Assembly (NCBI GenBank): GCA_024138015.1
Contig: JAMXBB010000009.1
Coordinates: forward strand, 93,871,291 to 93,935,290
Direction: 5' to 3'
Source: Lumnitzera littorea
Taxonomy: Eukaryota > Streptophyta > Magnoliopsida > Myrtales > Combretaceae
Length of the DNA stretch: 64,000 nucleotides
Positions 63,421 to 64,000 of the stretch are shown here, piece by piece. Under the pieces are notes generated by a model that saw nothing but the letters and a program-made list of their open reading frames with translations, ran no database searches and was not told where the DNA came from. Position numbers and translations under genes: made by a program. The stretch's first letter is position 1; each line of letters begins with the position of its first letter.

Positions 63421-63765
63421 AGAAATTGCATTTTTTTGTACATTTCATATAAGAATTGCATATTATTTTTTCCAATCTTGCATAAAATTGCATATTTTTT
63501 AAATCTTGCATAAAATTACATTTTTTTTAAATCTCACATCAAATGGCATGTTTTTTTCTAAATCTTACAAAATATTGCAATTTTTATCATATCTGGTATA
63601 AAATTGCAATCTTTTTCATATCTTCCATAAAAATCATATCTTTTTCATATCTTGCATAGAAAACTTATATTTTCCACAAAAAATTGCATTATTTCTAAAA
63701 ATTTGCATCTTTTCAATAAAACTCATATTTTTCACACAAATTGCATATTTCCATGAAAATTGCAT
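63421..63765. repeat. Degenerate 28-31-bp tandem repeat
   Basis: At least six consecutive units of the form TCTTGCATAAAATTGCA followed by TTTTTTnAAA run from 63476 to about 63680 (unit lengths 28, 28, 31, 29, 29, 29). More degenerate AAATTGCAT units lie on both sides. Confidence 0.85.
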
Positions 63766-64000
63766 ACATAGAATTGGGGGTGAGTGATACAAGATGGGTA
63801 GAGTATGATACATTACCTGTATCTTATCGTATAAGTACATCATACTTGTTTAGAAACTTTTGTATGTAGAACCTATCCTAAAATACTTGGAAACCACTCT
63901 ATACCCTATAAATTATATAAGGTATAGGACATTCTGTAGAACTTGTAACATTTTTCTTTTTTACTTTATCTTATTTCGAATATTGTACAAATATGTAATT

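Overview
The window is nuclear DNA of a seed plant, very AT-rich and gene-poor. Three things point to this: Ty3/gypsy-type LTR elements primed from initiator-Met tRNA and from an Arg-tRNA-like site, an intact secreted protein of the plant-only Gnk2/DUF26 (ginkbilobin-2-like) family, and a small spliced gene with plant G-box/ABRE promoter motifs. Only two genes look functional. Most of the first 41 kb is layered, decayed retrotransposon sequence.

Layout. 206-6462: a complete but dead Ty3/gypsy element on the minus strand, with both LTRs, PBS, PPT, a CAACT target-site duplication and broken gag-pol. 6468-9720: AT-rich, no gene. 9721-20701: a long non-coding LTR element of Ogre/LARD type in plus orientation (element B), interrupted by a solo LTR (10333-13404) and by an assembly gap (14075-14461). 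20702-21903: no gene. 21904 to about 40490: an old plus-strand Ty3/gypsy element (H) split by two later insertions, the 11.3-kb Ogre/LARD-type element A on the minus strand (23142-34415) and a 3.5-kb solo LTR (34694-38239). 40531-41404: a solo LTR of the same family as the first element. Most insertions are closed by 5-bp target duplications readable in the sequence (CAACT, GTCTT, ACCCC/ACCCT, CTTCA, TATTT/CATTT).

From 41.4 kb the DNA is mostly single-copy-looking, with MITE-like elements and microsatellites. It holds an intronless Gnk2-like secreted protein gene (44386-44805, +) with a TATA box and poly(A) signal, and a three-exon gene (53167-55626, +) for a 102-residue protein of unknown function. 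That gene's exons are too short to stand out as open frames. Its promoter has three GCCACGT boxes spaced exactly 32 bp apart. The window ends in a third Ogre/LARD-type LTR (from 61557) and a 28-31-bp tandem repeat.

The two genes face the same way but share no visible pathway; the first is probably apoplastic defence and the second probably ABA- or stress-responsive by promoter content. All product names are from family recognition by eye; nothing was run against a database.
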